Shown one piece after another: positions 13,434 through 24,029 of a DNA stretch of 64,000 nucleotides (positions within the stretch are counted from its first letter, which is position 1; every line of letters begins with the position of its first letter). Under the pieces are notes generated by a model. That model was not told the origin of the DNA. It did not search any database and was given only the letters and a program-made list of their open reading frames with translations. A program made the position numbers and the translations under genes. The DNA is from Diogma glabrata (taxonomy: Eukaryota > Arthropoda > Insecta > Diptera > Cylindrotomidae). The stretch is taken from the NCBI GenBank assembly GCA_963693315.1, contig OY856187.1, forward strand, positions 73,157,113-73,221,112, read 5' to 3'.

Positions 13434-13470
13434 GTGCCTGTGGATGATATTTAAAAGATTGAAACCGGTA
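13434..13470 (+). ncRNA. Hammerhead-like motif, right arm of the palindrome
   Basis: Plus-strand counterpart: GCC, TGTGGATGA, a short imperfect helix ATATTTAAAAGATT, GAAAC, CGGTA. It has the same layout and the same downstream A-rich tract as the minus copy. The helix is weaker here, consistent with decay. Confidence 0.35.
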
Positions 13471-13585
13471 GTACGGAAAATAAAAAATAAAAAGTTTTAA
13501 AATTTAATTCTAAGTTTTAGTTTTTTTATTAAAGTGAAGAATACTTATTGGTGAAACATACAAGTTCAACAAACCCTTTATAATA

Positions 13586-14390
13586 TATAGTTAGTTCTTC
13601 ACGTCACTCCGAAGAAAATGTTAATATTATTTTTACATATATATAAAATATCATACTCATATAAGTTCATTTGACAAGAAATCCCAGTAAAATAATCTAA
13701 TTTGGGAAGCGCATAACATAATCAATTGTATAAATTAATTTTTATGTGGAGCTTTAAAAAAATCAATTTAATGAACAAATTTAATTATTTTAACTCCACT
13801 AATTACACGAAATCAAAATATTTTACTTTCTAATACCTACTTAAAGTAACACAGTTCCAGTTAAAATCTACATCCCAATTCATATTTCTCTTATTAAAAT
13901 CGAAATAATAATTAACTTAGCTAGTTTTGTGTTATAAAACTTGCTCAGCTTAAGTTAAACACAGTAAATTTGTAACAAATCAACCCAAAACGGGGTTATT
14001 ATAACTAAAACCAATTAAACTAGCTTTAGTTTATCATTATTTTTTTCAGTGAAGGTATTCGTAGTATTGTTATACGTACTATTGCAAGTGAGGACATTTC
14101 AAATACACTCAGCTTACCGTGAAATCCTTGTAATGTTGACATGTTATGCTCTCTTTAAATAATAAATACCGTGTTGTTTATCAGCGAAACTCCATTATGA
14201 TTTGGAGTATAAAGAATAAATACTGAAAAAGTATCTAGCTTAATACTCAGAAATCTAGACTTGCCACCTATATTTTTTTGGAGCGTATAATACGTTTTTT
14301 TATCAAAACTATTTGTGAATACGCTATACGTACGTTTTTTGAAAATATTCAAAAGTATACGCTTTTTTGATTATAAATAGTTAAATACAG
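13586..14390. other. Non-coding sequence, possible CACTG-type MITE
   Basis: No gene. The complement of about 13850-14051 begins CACTGAAAAAAATAATG and shares blocks with the 9.2-kb repeat in inverse orientation. Confidence 0.35.
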
Positions 14391-14740
14391 TTATTTTCAG
14401 AAATACGTATCCTAAATGAAGTTTTTCCCTTATTAACTGGAATGAATTGCAGAGAAAAGTGGACTGAATATTTTAAAATCAACACAGATGCACCTGAATT
14501 ACTTAAAATTTGCAAATTTGTTTTTGCAGTGCCAGTTAATAATTTTAATTGTTTTGTTGAACGCATTTTTAGCGTGATGGGAAATATATGGACTAACAAA
14601 TCAAAAGGCTTCATACCGATATGGGGAAATCAGAATTATTTATGCATTTCAATTACAGATGAGTTGCACTGAATTTGCAAATTTTATTAAGAATAAAGTC
14701 AGACAAGTGCGAATAAAATTCGCTCGTCAAGGTTTCCGTG
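14391..14740 (+). pseudogene. hAT transposase C-terminal (dimerisation) fragment
   Basis: From 14391 the plus strand reads LFSEIRILNEVFPLLTG, then ELLKICKFVFAVPVNNFNCF and VERIFSVMGNIWTNKSK. This is the hAT C-terminal dimerisation block (pattern FxxxxPxxNxxxERxFSxMxxxWT). After about 14610 the frame shifts, and CTEFANFIKNKVRQV near 14660-14705 continues the same family in another frame. Only the 3' portion of a transposase is present. It overlaps in domain with 37.3-37.5 kb but is clearly diverged from it (VERIFSVMGNIWT against VERCFSIVNDIWT). Confidence 0.8.
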
Positions 14741-15000
14741 AATGTAAAAGAACACAGTATCAAAAATTATTGACAATTAGTTGTGTTGTAATGTCTTTAT
14801 ATTTCCAGACCATAGACGCATAACAAAATAATTGTTTAATTGTAAATGTCAATAGTAAATTACAATCAAATCTACATTGATCAAAAATGACTCAAAAAAT
14901 GTTACATTAGGTTAAATCTCATCCATAGATGTTTATGGTAACTCAAGAAAGATTCAATTACACCAGGTTGTAAATAGTTTAAATTTGATTATCTTTTCGG

Positions 15001-15562
15001 TCAATCAAGTGTTGAAATTTAGGGGGGTGGAGAGGCTATACATACTAAAAATATTATTTTTCAATAACACAAAAACTGTGCACCGCAAAGTTCTAAACAA
15101 AATTGTAATGTTTCTTAAATTAAGTGCTCCTTCATATGACACCCCACTCGCTTGGGTCAAAAATGGTTTTTTTACTCTTCCCACACCCATCCCCTAAACA
15201 CACAGAAATATAGTTATTTGAGACTTCGCTATGATTTTCATTCAAAATTTACAAATTTTCCTATCTCTGTGAATTTTTTCAAATTTTTCTATCAATCATC
15301 GTCGAAGCGTAGGGAGCGAAACGATCTGAATTTGGCACTTTTTGACAATAACTCAAAAACTGTGCATCGCAAAGTTCTAAAAAAAATTTCAATGATTTCT
15401 AAATTAGGTGTTATTTGTATCAGTCATTTCTTGTGGACAGATTAGTTTTATATGCACCTCAAATTTCAAGTCCATAGCATTTATAGTTTACGAGATTCGA
15501 TATAATGTGAAAAACTCGTTTTACTCTGACCAATAGTGTTCCGTATAAAAAACGGAACCCTT
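15001..15562. repeat. Degenerate repeat with internal duplication and terminal hairpin
   Basis: Two related blocks of about 60 bp, CAATAAC(A/T)CAAAAACTG followed by GTGCA(C/T)CGCAAAGTTCTAAA, lie at 15062-15122 and 15346-15407. The segment ends with a 7-bp hairpin GTTCCGT-ATAAAAA-ACGGAAC (15538-15558) followed by CCTT. The hairpin resembles ends of common insect repeats, but I cannot assign a family. Confidence 0.45.
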
Positions 15563-15598
15563 AAAAAAAACAGAAAGTGTGCTTAAGACCACCCGGCA

Positions 15599-16773
15599 GA
15601 AGTGAAAACTTCATTGGTATAATCGCAATCAATTGATATCGTATTAGTAGTATTTGGATCGTATTAGTAGAATAAATGAGAAAGAAGTCAGAACGATAAA
15701 CCGCTAACTACACACACTAACCTCACAATGTAAACCAAATAATTGTCAAAACAGCACTCATATGCCAATAGCAGGGACTAAATTAAGCGGTGTGGTTGTC
15801 ACACCCATAGATCAACAAGTTTAAATTTTACAAATCTTTCTGCGGAAAGCTAAGCAAATTCATTGGTATTAATGCGCATTGTTGCCGTTTGCAAATCACT
15901 ATCGGCTAAGTGTCACCATTTTTAATTATTTTATTTATCATGATTGCCAACCATGTTTAATCATACATAAGCTATGCTTCTCTGTATAGAATTTATGCGA
16001 TTTCCGTCTCGTAATTGTAAGCTTTAAATCGATATAATCGATTTTATCAAGTATCAAGTTAAAAGTTTTAAGTTTTCACTTAATTTTAGAAGCATGTATT
16101 ACATACAATTCCAAACCGACAACATATTTAGTGAAGATGATAAAATTCCAATGCATATAATTTTGATATACAAATGTAATTGTTTCAGCCTTCAGGTTAT
16201 ACTATCTTTCTTACGTTATTTTTAATTTCATAAAATTATGTGCAATAAAAAAAACATTGATCAAAGCAAACTACCAAATTAATTGTACACAACAACTTCC
16301 CAAATTTTCATGATGATTAATGTATTAATGCATAAAGGACAGACAGACATACTTTCAATTTTATATATATTCAATATTTATTTAGAATGATGACTCGAAT
16401 GCAAATTGCAAAAGACAGTAGCAATATAACTTTAAAAAACTGCGTTATAGATCAATTTTTTAAAATTAGTATAAAGAAATTTTTATTACTTTTATGAATT
16501 CATAAATAAAAAAAATAATTTTAATGGCATTTAGTAAAAATTAAAAAAAAAAACAATAAAAAATTATGTACCATACCAGGAGTTGAGAACTCAGTACCTA
16601 CAGCACATCAGTCGAGCACGATAACCACAACGCAATTTGAAACGTTAAGAAATGATAGATAGATTTTAATTTAAACTTTATTAAACTCTTTCATTTCAAA
16701 GCGTCACGGATCAGTCTAACTTACTACCTACGGAAAAATCTGTGAGTGCACCGCCTAAAGAAGTTTTCACTTC
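15599..16773. other. Segment bracketed by inverted GAAGTGAAAACTTC
   Basis: GAAGTGAAAACTTC (15599-15612) and its complement GAAGTTTTCACTTC (16760-16773) face each other 1.15 kb apart; each is itself a 5-bp hairpin with a GAAA loop. Flanks are CACCCGG on the left and TGCACCGCCT on the right. They could be ends of a non-coding transposon. No coding frame lies between them. Confidence 0.35.
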
Positions 16774-18593
16774 AAAAAGTCTAACAAAAAATTGATCGAA
16801 GCAGCAAAATGGAACAAAAAATATAAAATTAATGCTTTACATTAAATATTTGGTTCATTCCTATACTATTTGGTTACCATTTATAAAATTTTTAACTGCA
16901 TAAGTTATTATATGTTATTTAGTCAATTAAAGTAAGACATTTTTTTAATATATTTATTTTGTTGATATTGTTATCGGAAAAACGATTAACTTATAAAATA
17001 AATAAAATATATAAGTAAAAAAAATTCTTTTAATTATTTTATTTCAAAATATATATGTATACGCTTTTGGGAAAATTCAAAGGTGGTAAGCCTACAGAAA
17101 TCACGTAGTGAAAATCTAAATAATAAATATTAATTAATCACTAAATGTTTTTGTCTACGGTGACCACAGAGAAAATAAAGTTATTTTTCTTTTGCCTCAG
17201 ATTTTGTCTTTATTCTTTGAATTTTGACAAATTCCATATCTCGCATATGAGTCTGTCATGTATAAATTAGCCGTCTCCATGCTAAGCTTTAGCAAGCCCT
17301 TTCCTAAAATACAAACAAAATCTATCGACCTACCCGAATATTGCAATAAGAAACACATCATTCCTCTGTTACATATTATTTACAAATGAGTCAAAATGTA
17401 CTGGTGTTATCCAAACTAAAATAATGATATAATCAATAAATATTTGAAAACAATTATAACATTACAAATAAAATAAATATATAAGTTTCTCCATATGGTT
17501 TCGTATATAAGACAGATGATCTAAGAACGAATGAGGATTTTGAATGTGAAACAAGTTAACACAACAAGAAATTGCAAAAAAAAATGCAATTTATATAAAT
17601 TTCCGTTTTTAACTTTTAATTTAACTTCTTAAAATGAAAATGGATTAAAATTTGTGAATAGACACGTTTAGCAGTTATACTATTACATCTAAGTTTTCGT
17701 AAACGAAGAAACAAAATTTAAAACTAGTTTTATATGTTTGTATATAAGAAAGTAAGCAAATAAGTTTTTGGAAAATTTAATGAAAATGTATATTTTAGTA
17801 ATTTTCTTTTTCTTTCTTGAAGATAAAAAAAACATTTCCTTGTTTGAAGGAAATTTGTTGCTGTTATTTCCAATTAATTTTCTTTACTGAAAGTAAAGAA
17901 AACTAAGCAAAATTTGTAAATGAGAAAAAATTAGATTCTAAGATAAGAGGTGAGAAGTGAGAACATTCATTTAGGAATAATGTATGTAGCCGATGGATCA
18001 AACATGTTGGATCTTTTTGATAGTAAACGTGAATGGTGTTAATCTGAATAGCAATAAACATGATTGTTTGCCATTGGTGCAGTTTTGAAAAATAAAAATC
18101 AACACCAATTAGTGGCTGTTTTCTGAGGTTATGCTCAAATTTCAGAAATACATTGTTTTTTGTTCACATTTTAGTAATATATCTTCGGTTTTTGTTACAA
18201 AAGTTGGAAATTCTGTCAGATATTAGAAGTGGCTGCAGCTGAATTCTATCTGAAAAATTCTCATAAAACTTCATTTTTAAAAAGCTTTTTCTCTAGAATT
18301 ACAACATTTATAAAAAAATACTTTTCACTTGGAATTGGAATATACATAATTGATAATTTATTATTTTCAAAAAATGTACAAAATAAATCACCTAATTTTT
18401 AAGGCATTTTAATGTTAGCAAATAAGCCCATTCTCATATTGATCGTAATGTAAAATCGAAACTAAAAGTTCAAAACATTATATTAATTCGAAATTTAAAA
18501 TTATTATGAAGTACATTAATAAATAATAATTAACTTTAACAAGTAAAATCTCATTTATTATAACTATTATTATTTTTTTAACTAAAAGAGCCT
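16774..18593. other. AT-rich intergenic sequence downstream of TMEM19
   Basis: I see no gene, RNA or repeat boundary. The sequence is unusually A/T-rich even for this window. Confidence 0.5.
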
Positions 18594-19672
18594 CTATGTC
18601 AAGCATCTTAACGCAATTGATGGCATTATTATTCCTGTTAATATGCACGATATTAAATTAACACTATGATTATCTAAGATTCTGAAGCCGCTTATGTGTT
18701 TCACATTCTTGCCCGGTGTTTCTACAACGTGTCCATTTTCATCAATACCTATATAAAATCAGATAAGAAGGAGAAAAAGAGGTTAAATTTAATCGAACAA
18801 TGATAAAAAACAAATTTACCTGAATATTGTAAAGTTGCACCTAGGACGGAATCTATCAATGAGCCCAAAAAGCCAGCAAAACCTCCAACCAAAATAATTG
18901 GCCATTGTTTTGGACTCTTAAGCAAAACAGATGCATCAACTGTATATATAACTGTCAAATAATATGCAATCCCAACAGCTAAACCACCAAAAATGCTAAC
19001 TAATAATCCTACTATAGTAACACCACCATTTGTGCCACGTGGCACTTTCTTGCGTGTTGTTATTAAAATAGGATAAGAAGATCCTATAACTGATCCTAAT
19101 TCACTAGCCCACGTATCACCATTACTGCACGCAAACGAAGCAAGCACTGCAATTCCCAACCAACTCGATCGATACAATTTTGTAAAATCAATAGGTCGTT
19201 CTCCACTGCCACAATCAATTAAATACAACAACGCCAATTGAGTAGCCATTCCAGCATTACATAAAACTTGAACCCAATTCCGTTGCCCACCTTCTTTAAA
19301 ATCTTCTTCAAATTTTTTTTTATGTTCCGACCGAAATTTTGTTGCTCTGGACGATGAGAAGTAAAACATCGCTAAACTTGCCAAAAATGCGTAATTAGCA
19401 ATGGTTAAGATAATAGCAAACAGTACTCCGAAAACTGCGCCCGATTTATTTACTCCTTTTCGTTTAAATCCATAAACCATTAATAATACAGGTGCCATGA
19501 TCGAGAAAAGCCATCGTGTAGGTGAAATTTCATTTGTATTATTATCATTTGACAATTTTAAGAAAGCTAAATTACCAAGCCACATAAACATTGATAATGG
19601 TATAGATAATCCACAAAATAATACAGGAAGTAATTTATACAAATTTGATTTTTTCTTCTCATTGTTTTTCAT
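18594..19672 (-). CDS. TMEM19: TMEM19 (DUF92 family) membrane protein, two coding exons
   Basis: A multi-pass membrane protein of the TMEM19/DUF92 family, of unclear biochemical role in animals. Exon 1 (19672-18820) starts MKNNEKKKSNLYKLLPVL and contains the family landmarks ACSNGDTWASELG and LITTRKKVPRGTNGGVT, then VGGFAGFLGSLIDSVLGATLQYSG. It ends at a GT donor (CAG|GTAAATTT). The acceptor TTATATAG opens exon 2 (18748-18594), which restores DENGHVVETPGKNVKHI and ILDNHSVNL before a TAG stop. The spliced product is about 335 residues, close to my recollection of the human protein length. Several hydrophobic segments are evident. The first ATG of the open frame (19708) lies beyond a pyrimidine-rich TTTTTTTTCAG acceptor, so I place the start at 19672 and infer a 5' UTR intron. 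I see no lesion. It sits next to, but outside, the 19.9-22.3 kb element. Confidence 0.93.
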
Positions 19673-20165
19673 TTTGTTTCTAGAATCTGAAAAAAAAATA
19701 ATTAACAATTTTATTTTATGTGAATTAATGCCATTTTATTGCAAATAACATAAGGGAGGTTGTTAGGCAGAGTGGATAAATACTTTGACTTGAAATACCC
19801 TTTTCCACGTTTTTCATATAACATTTCTTCAAAAATCAGAAACCACGGATAACACTGTGCTAGTTGGAGAAACTGAGAAAACGGGTATCATAAGTACGCT
19901 GAAACCAACGAAGCTACCGTCTTCCCCCGAAAAAAACGCCTAGGCGTTGTAGACAAATAGAACGCCTACCCTGCGTTTTATTCAAATATAACGCCTAGGC
20001 GTTATGTATTGAATTATAAATACAAACTAATTTTTTTAAGGCATTCACTACATGTATAATAAATAATATCATACGTATTTTGATTTTTACATGAAAGCAA
20101 TTGATTTTTAGAGAAAAACTCGAAATCTCTTTTTGACTATTTCCAAAACTTCAAAATCAGTTTCT

Positions 20166-20376
20166 TACCGTTCGGTACGTGGCTAAGTAGTATTATAAAC
20201 GATACCATCCTAGAAATTGAAGCCAATCTAAATGATCTTATCGACGAGAACGACAACACCAAGCTCCATAAAGGGTATTCGACATCATGTGGTATGGAGA
20301 TTGTAGCTTTTTGCAAACTTAAAGATGTCAACATTACTGTTGTGGAAGTGGACCACAATTATATATTGAACGATTA
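20166..20376 (+). pseudogene. First copy of the short frame in the 2.35-kb element
   Basis: The frame reads FGTWLSSIINDTILEIEANL, then NDLIDENDNTKLHKGYSTSC, then GMEIVAFCKLKDVNITVVEV and ends YILND-stop. It matches the second copy at about 21.3-21.5 kb until the two diverge by a small indel after KDV. No start codon is obvious and no domain is recognised. Confidence 0.45.
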
Positions 20377-21283
20377 ATGTTTATGGGTCATTCTTCTACA
20401 AACCGGACACCTTTCTGACGGACACATTTTTGATTTGGCTGAAATTTTTCGTAGGGGCTTTATATCGAAAAAAAACGTATATTTAACTAATAAAGAAATG
20501 AGTTTTACTGTTAGAAATAAATTAACTTTCCCAGCGCGGGACGACAAAAGTTTATTTCAAACATTAAAAATAATAAAAAATTAAATCTGTGCATATTTGA
20601 TTGTGTCTAAATTTTCGTGTTTAAAATTTCTGTCTGTATTTTTTAAACGCCAAAAAAATTGCTTTTTCTGTTGTTTTGACTCTACTTTTGATGATTTACT
20701 GAATATTAGACCAATTGGCTACAATCGATTCCTTCAGCAATTCAATCGATTGGAAAGTGGCTAATAATACTGGCACAAACTCTTTATTAAAATTGAATAA
20801 ATTTTTCGGTTTAAAATTGAATACAGAATAAAATGGCAATGAACAACACAAACAAATTTATATAACCATATACAGATTACCTGAACTGCTAACTTATGTT
20901 TTATTTACAACAAAAGTTTTAATTAAATTTAAATTTTTTAAAAAATCGCTTACTTCGAAAAGTGGCGTTCTATTCGAGATAGCGTTCTATTTGAAACAGC
21001 GTTCTATTCGAATATTTATATCACTTTTTAAGAAAATCGAAAAATTGCTCACCCTCAAACACAACGCCTAGGCGTTGTAAACAAATAGAACGCCTACCCT
21101 GCGTTTTATTCAAATATAACGCCTAGGCGTTATGTATTGGCGTTATGTAGGCGTTATGTATTATGAATACAAACTAATTTTTTTAAGGCATTCACTACAT
21201 GCATGAAAAATAATATCATACGCATTTTGATTTTTTACATGAAAGCAAATGATTTTTGACAGAGAAAAACTCGAAATCTCTTT

Positions 21284-21580
21284 TTGACTATGTATTTCAA
21301 AAACTTCAAAATCAGTTTCGAATCGTTCGGTACGTGGCTAAGTAGTATTATAAGCGATACCATCTTAGAAATTGAAGCCAATCTAAATGATCTTATCGAT
21401 GAGAACGACAACGCTAAGCTCCATAAAGGGTATTCGACATCATGTGGTATGGAAATTGTAGCTTTTTACAAACTAGAAGATGTTAAGTGTCAATATTACT
21501 GTTGTGGAAGTGGACAACAATTGTATAATAAACGATTAATGTTTATGGTTCATTCTTTTACAAACTGGGCACCTTTCTGA
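21284..21580 (+). CDS. Short unknown ORF in the second unit (98 codons)
   Basis: An ATG-started frame reads MTMYFKNFKISFESFGTWLS and continues through a Glu/Asp-rich stretch (EIEANLNDLIDENDN) to a Cys-rich end (QYYCCGSGQQ). The middle is nearly identical to the first-unit frame, and the ending differs because of an indel. Conservation between units could reflect recent duplication rather than selection. I do not recognise the protein; it may be an exon or fragment of a lost transposase. Confidence 0.35.
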   Translation: MTMYFKNFKISFESFGTWLSSIISDTILEIEANLNDLIDENDNAKLHKGYSTSCGMEIVAFYKLEDVKCQYYCCGSGQQLYNKRLMFMVHSFTNWAPF

Positions 21581-22265
21581 CCGACACATTTTTGATTTGG
21601 CTGAACTTTTTCGTAGGGACTTTATATCGAAAAAATTTTCTATTAAAACGTATATTTAATTAATGCAGAAATGAGTTTTACTGTTAGAAAAAAATTAATT
21701 TTTCCAGCGCAGGACGACTAAAATTTATTTCAAACGTTAAAAATAATAAATTAAATCTGTATACATATTTGATAATTGAAAGTGTCTAAATTTTCGATTT
21801 TGGTTATGTATTTTTTGAATGCCCAAAAATTGCTTTTTCTGTTGTTTTGGCTCTACTTTTGATGATTTACTGAATATTAGACCAATTGGCTACAATCGAT
21901 TCCTTCAGCAATTCAATCGATTGGAAAGTGGCTAATAATACTGGCACAAACTCTTTATTAAAATTGAATAAATTTTTCGGTTTAAAATTGGATACAGAAT
22001 AAAATGGCAATGAACAACACAAACAAATTTATATAACCATATACAGATTACCTGAACTGCTAACTTATGTTTTATTTACAAAAGTTTTAATTAAATTTAA
22101 ATTTTTTAAAAAATCGCTTACTTCGAAAAGTGGCGTTCTATTCGAGATAGCGTTCTATTTGAAACAGCGTTCTATTCGAATAATTATATCACTTTTTAAG
22201 AAAATCGAAAAATTGCTCACCCTCGAACACAACGCCTAGGCGTTGTTTTCGGGGGAAGACGGTAG

Positions 22266-22600
22266 CCGATTTTATATAAAACTCATATGCTGGAAAACAA
22301 CCACAACACGTCACCATCAAATTTAGAGCTCATAAAAGAGATTAATAATCCAAAACACCTAGAAGCGAAAGGATCTTTTTTCATTGAAAAAGAAAATCAA
22401 TTAAACCCCGGTAGCCTGATGAACAATAAAGAAGGAAACATTAAATCTAAATTATTTAACCTAATAATTAAAAGACCACCGAATAACACATAATTTATGA
22501 CTGCAGGATATCCACCCATTTAGGATACACCATAAAACTGTTATTATTTAGTTTTACTTCTTTTGTCAAAATCATTTTTATTTTTTAATTTTTTAATTTC
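22266..22600. other. Spacer, no convincing gene
   Basis: A 68-codon ORF (22287-22493) begins MLENNHNTSPSNLELIKEIN. It has a hydrophilic, protein-like composition but no domain and no splice context that I can confirm. It is left unassigned. Confidence 0.3.
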
Positions 22601-23585
22601 TTTTTTATTTATTTATTTATTTATTTAATTACTTATTTATTTCATCAGCAATACATTGTATCATAGATTAATTATTATGAGCTTTAAAATTAAAAAAACT
22701 AACAATACTAAATTATGAGCTAATTCAAACAAATAAAAGACTAAAACATAAAAATAAAAACAAAACGAACAATTTAGAAACAGTTTAATAAAATTCAAGA
22801 TAGATACTTGTCATTAAGAATAATATGGAAAACCATAATAACACATATGTCATTAAGAGTTTAAAGAAATTTAGTTTAAATTGAATGTAATAGTTTTAGT
22901 CTGATTCTATTCTTAAACACCATTCTGGATATATTAAAATCGAAGACATTCGAAAAATAGTTGAAGTGCCTTGAAGCGGTGAGCAATGGATCACTTGTTC
23001 CGTAGTTTCTTCTGCGATAAGGGAGTTTTAAAAAGCTTGATATTGTTCGTAACTGTCGTGTGGGAGCATAAATATTTTTTATATTTATTTATAGTGGGAG
23101 TATAAATATTAATTGAGCAATCAATTTTATTAATCAAAATGTCATCGACAAAGATTGCCGAAGAGATTTGTCGTCTATTCTCCAGTGTTTCCAAACTTAA
23201 AAGTTGGCACCGTCCTTTATATTGTGGTAGTACATACGCGGGCAAGCTAGTATCCCTAGGAAGACGACGAAGAGCGTAACGAATAAATTTTTTTTGAACG
23301 CTCTCTAATATATTTGAATGAATGTTATAAAAAGGAGACCATATTATTGACGCATATTCTAATATGGATCTAACAAAACAACAGTACAAATTGCGCACAG
23401 TGTAAGGGTCTTGAAAATCGTATAAATTTCTAATTATAAAACCTAACATACTATTTGCCCTGAGAATTATTTTATTTATGTGATCATCAAAAGTCAGATT
23501 GAATTTGAAGTAGACACCAAGGTCTTGGATAGAAAATACGCGCTGTATTAAAATATTGTTTAAGCAGTAATTATTAATTATTTCT
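22600..23585 (-). mobile_element. LINE fragment: RT C-terminal region with (TAAA)n tail
   Basis: On the minus strand the sequence reads VFSIQDLGVYFKFNLTFDDHINKI, then MLGFIIRNLYDFQDPYTVRN, then LYCCFVRSILEYASIIWSPF and VQKKFIRYALRRLPRD. This is the conserved region after the reverse-transcriptase core of Jockey/CR1-like non-LTR retrotransposons. The frame is intact from 23449 to 22991 but lacks the RT catalytic motifs, so the copy is 5'-truncated. Downstream on the minus strand is an untranslated tail ending in TAAA repeats (seen as TTTA repeats at 22596-22625), typical of LINE 3' ends. Confidence 0.85.
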
Positions 23586-23734
23586 CTAATGGTTTAATTG
23601 TTTTATTAGATTCATTCATTTTGCTTTATATTTTATATTTTTCTGTAGTTAGATTATTAATTTTTAAAAATGGGTTTTTATTAAACTACCGATATCTATA
23701 TAATGGAATGTATCTTACTTTAAAATTTAGTTTT

Positions 23735-23780
23735 TATATACTACAGATGATGAAAGCATAGCTTTCGAAATGCGTATATA
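23735..23780 (+). ncRNA. Solitary hammerhead-like motif
   Basis: The helix TATATAC/GTATATA encloses TACAGATGA, a perfect 6-bp helix GAAAGC-ATA-GCTTTC, and GAAATGC. It is followed by AAAAAATAAAAAATAATAAA, the same A-rich tract that follows the motif at Penelope-like ends. No PLE coding sequence is adjacent. It has the GATGA and GAAA elements of a hammerhead core but not the full CUGANGA. Confidence 0.45.
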
Positions 23781-24029
23781 GAAAAAATAAAAAATAATAA
23801 AACTCAGTAAACAAGAATAAGGTGCTTTTCCATTCATTTTTTAAAAAATTGATATATAAACTGAATAAAATATTTAGACAAAAATAGGCAAAAAATAAAA
23901 AAAATAACTTCAATGACAGTTTATTCAGAGATCACAAATAAGTATCGATTAACATGAAGAAGTTAATTTGACAATTAAGTAGTAAATTTATAAGTAATAG
24001 ATTTAATTAATAACAATTGTTATTATATA

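Larger units (their letters stand above)
13249..13585. repeat. Large near-perfect palindrome of Penelope-type end sequence
   Basis: Two arms of about 165 bp (13249-13411 and 13419-13585) are inverted copies with few mismatches around CAATTTATAGGGAATTG. Each arm carries the hammerhead-like motif followed by an A-rich AATAAAAAATAA tract, as at the Penelope-like ends at 34.5 and 36.7 kb. Just beyond the right arm, TTCACGTCACTCCGA (about 13598-13612) matches a sequence that starts the PLE reading frame at 34.45 kb. I infer two inverted solo PLE ends. Confidence 0.75.
19912..22265. mobile_element. 2.35-kb inverted-repeat element with duplicated 1.1-kb unit
   Basis: The left end CTACCGTCTTCCCCCGAAAA (19914) and the right end TTTTCGGGGGAAGACGGTAG (ending near 22264) are inverted repeats that continue into AACGCCTAGGCGTTGT on both sides. 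Inside, a unit of about 1.12 kb is present twice in direct orientation (about 19935-21060 and 21063-22230). Five copies of the 14-bp palindrome AACGCCTAGGCGTT mark the unit boundaries: 19935, 19990, 21063, 21118 and 22231. Each unit carries a related short reading frame. I do not recognise the family. No transposase is visible, so it is probably non-autonomous. Target duplication not resolved. Confidence 0.75.

Noticed and set aside
19497..19748. Plus-strand ORF over TMEM19
   Set aside because: Antisense of the TMEM19 N-terminus and intron; no independent support.
22287..22493. 68-codon hydrophilic ORF next to the 2.35-kb element
   Set aside because: Plausible composition but no homology that I recognise and no confirmed exon boundaries.
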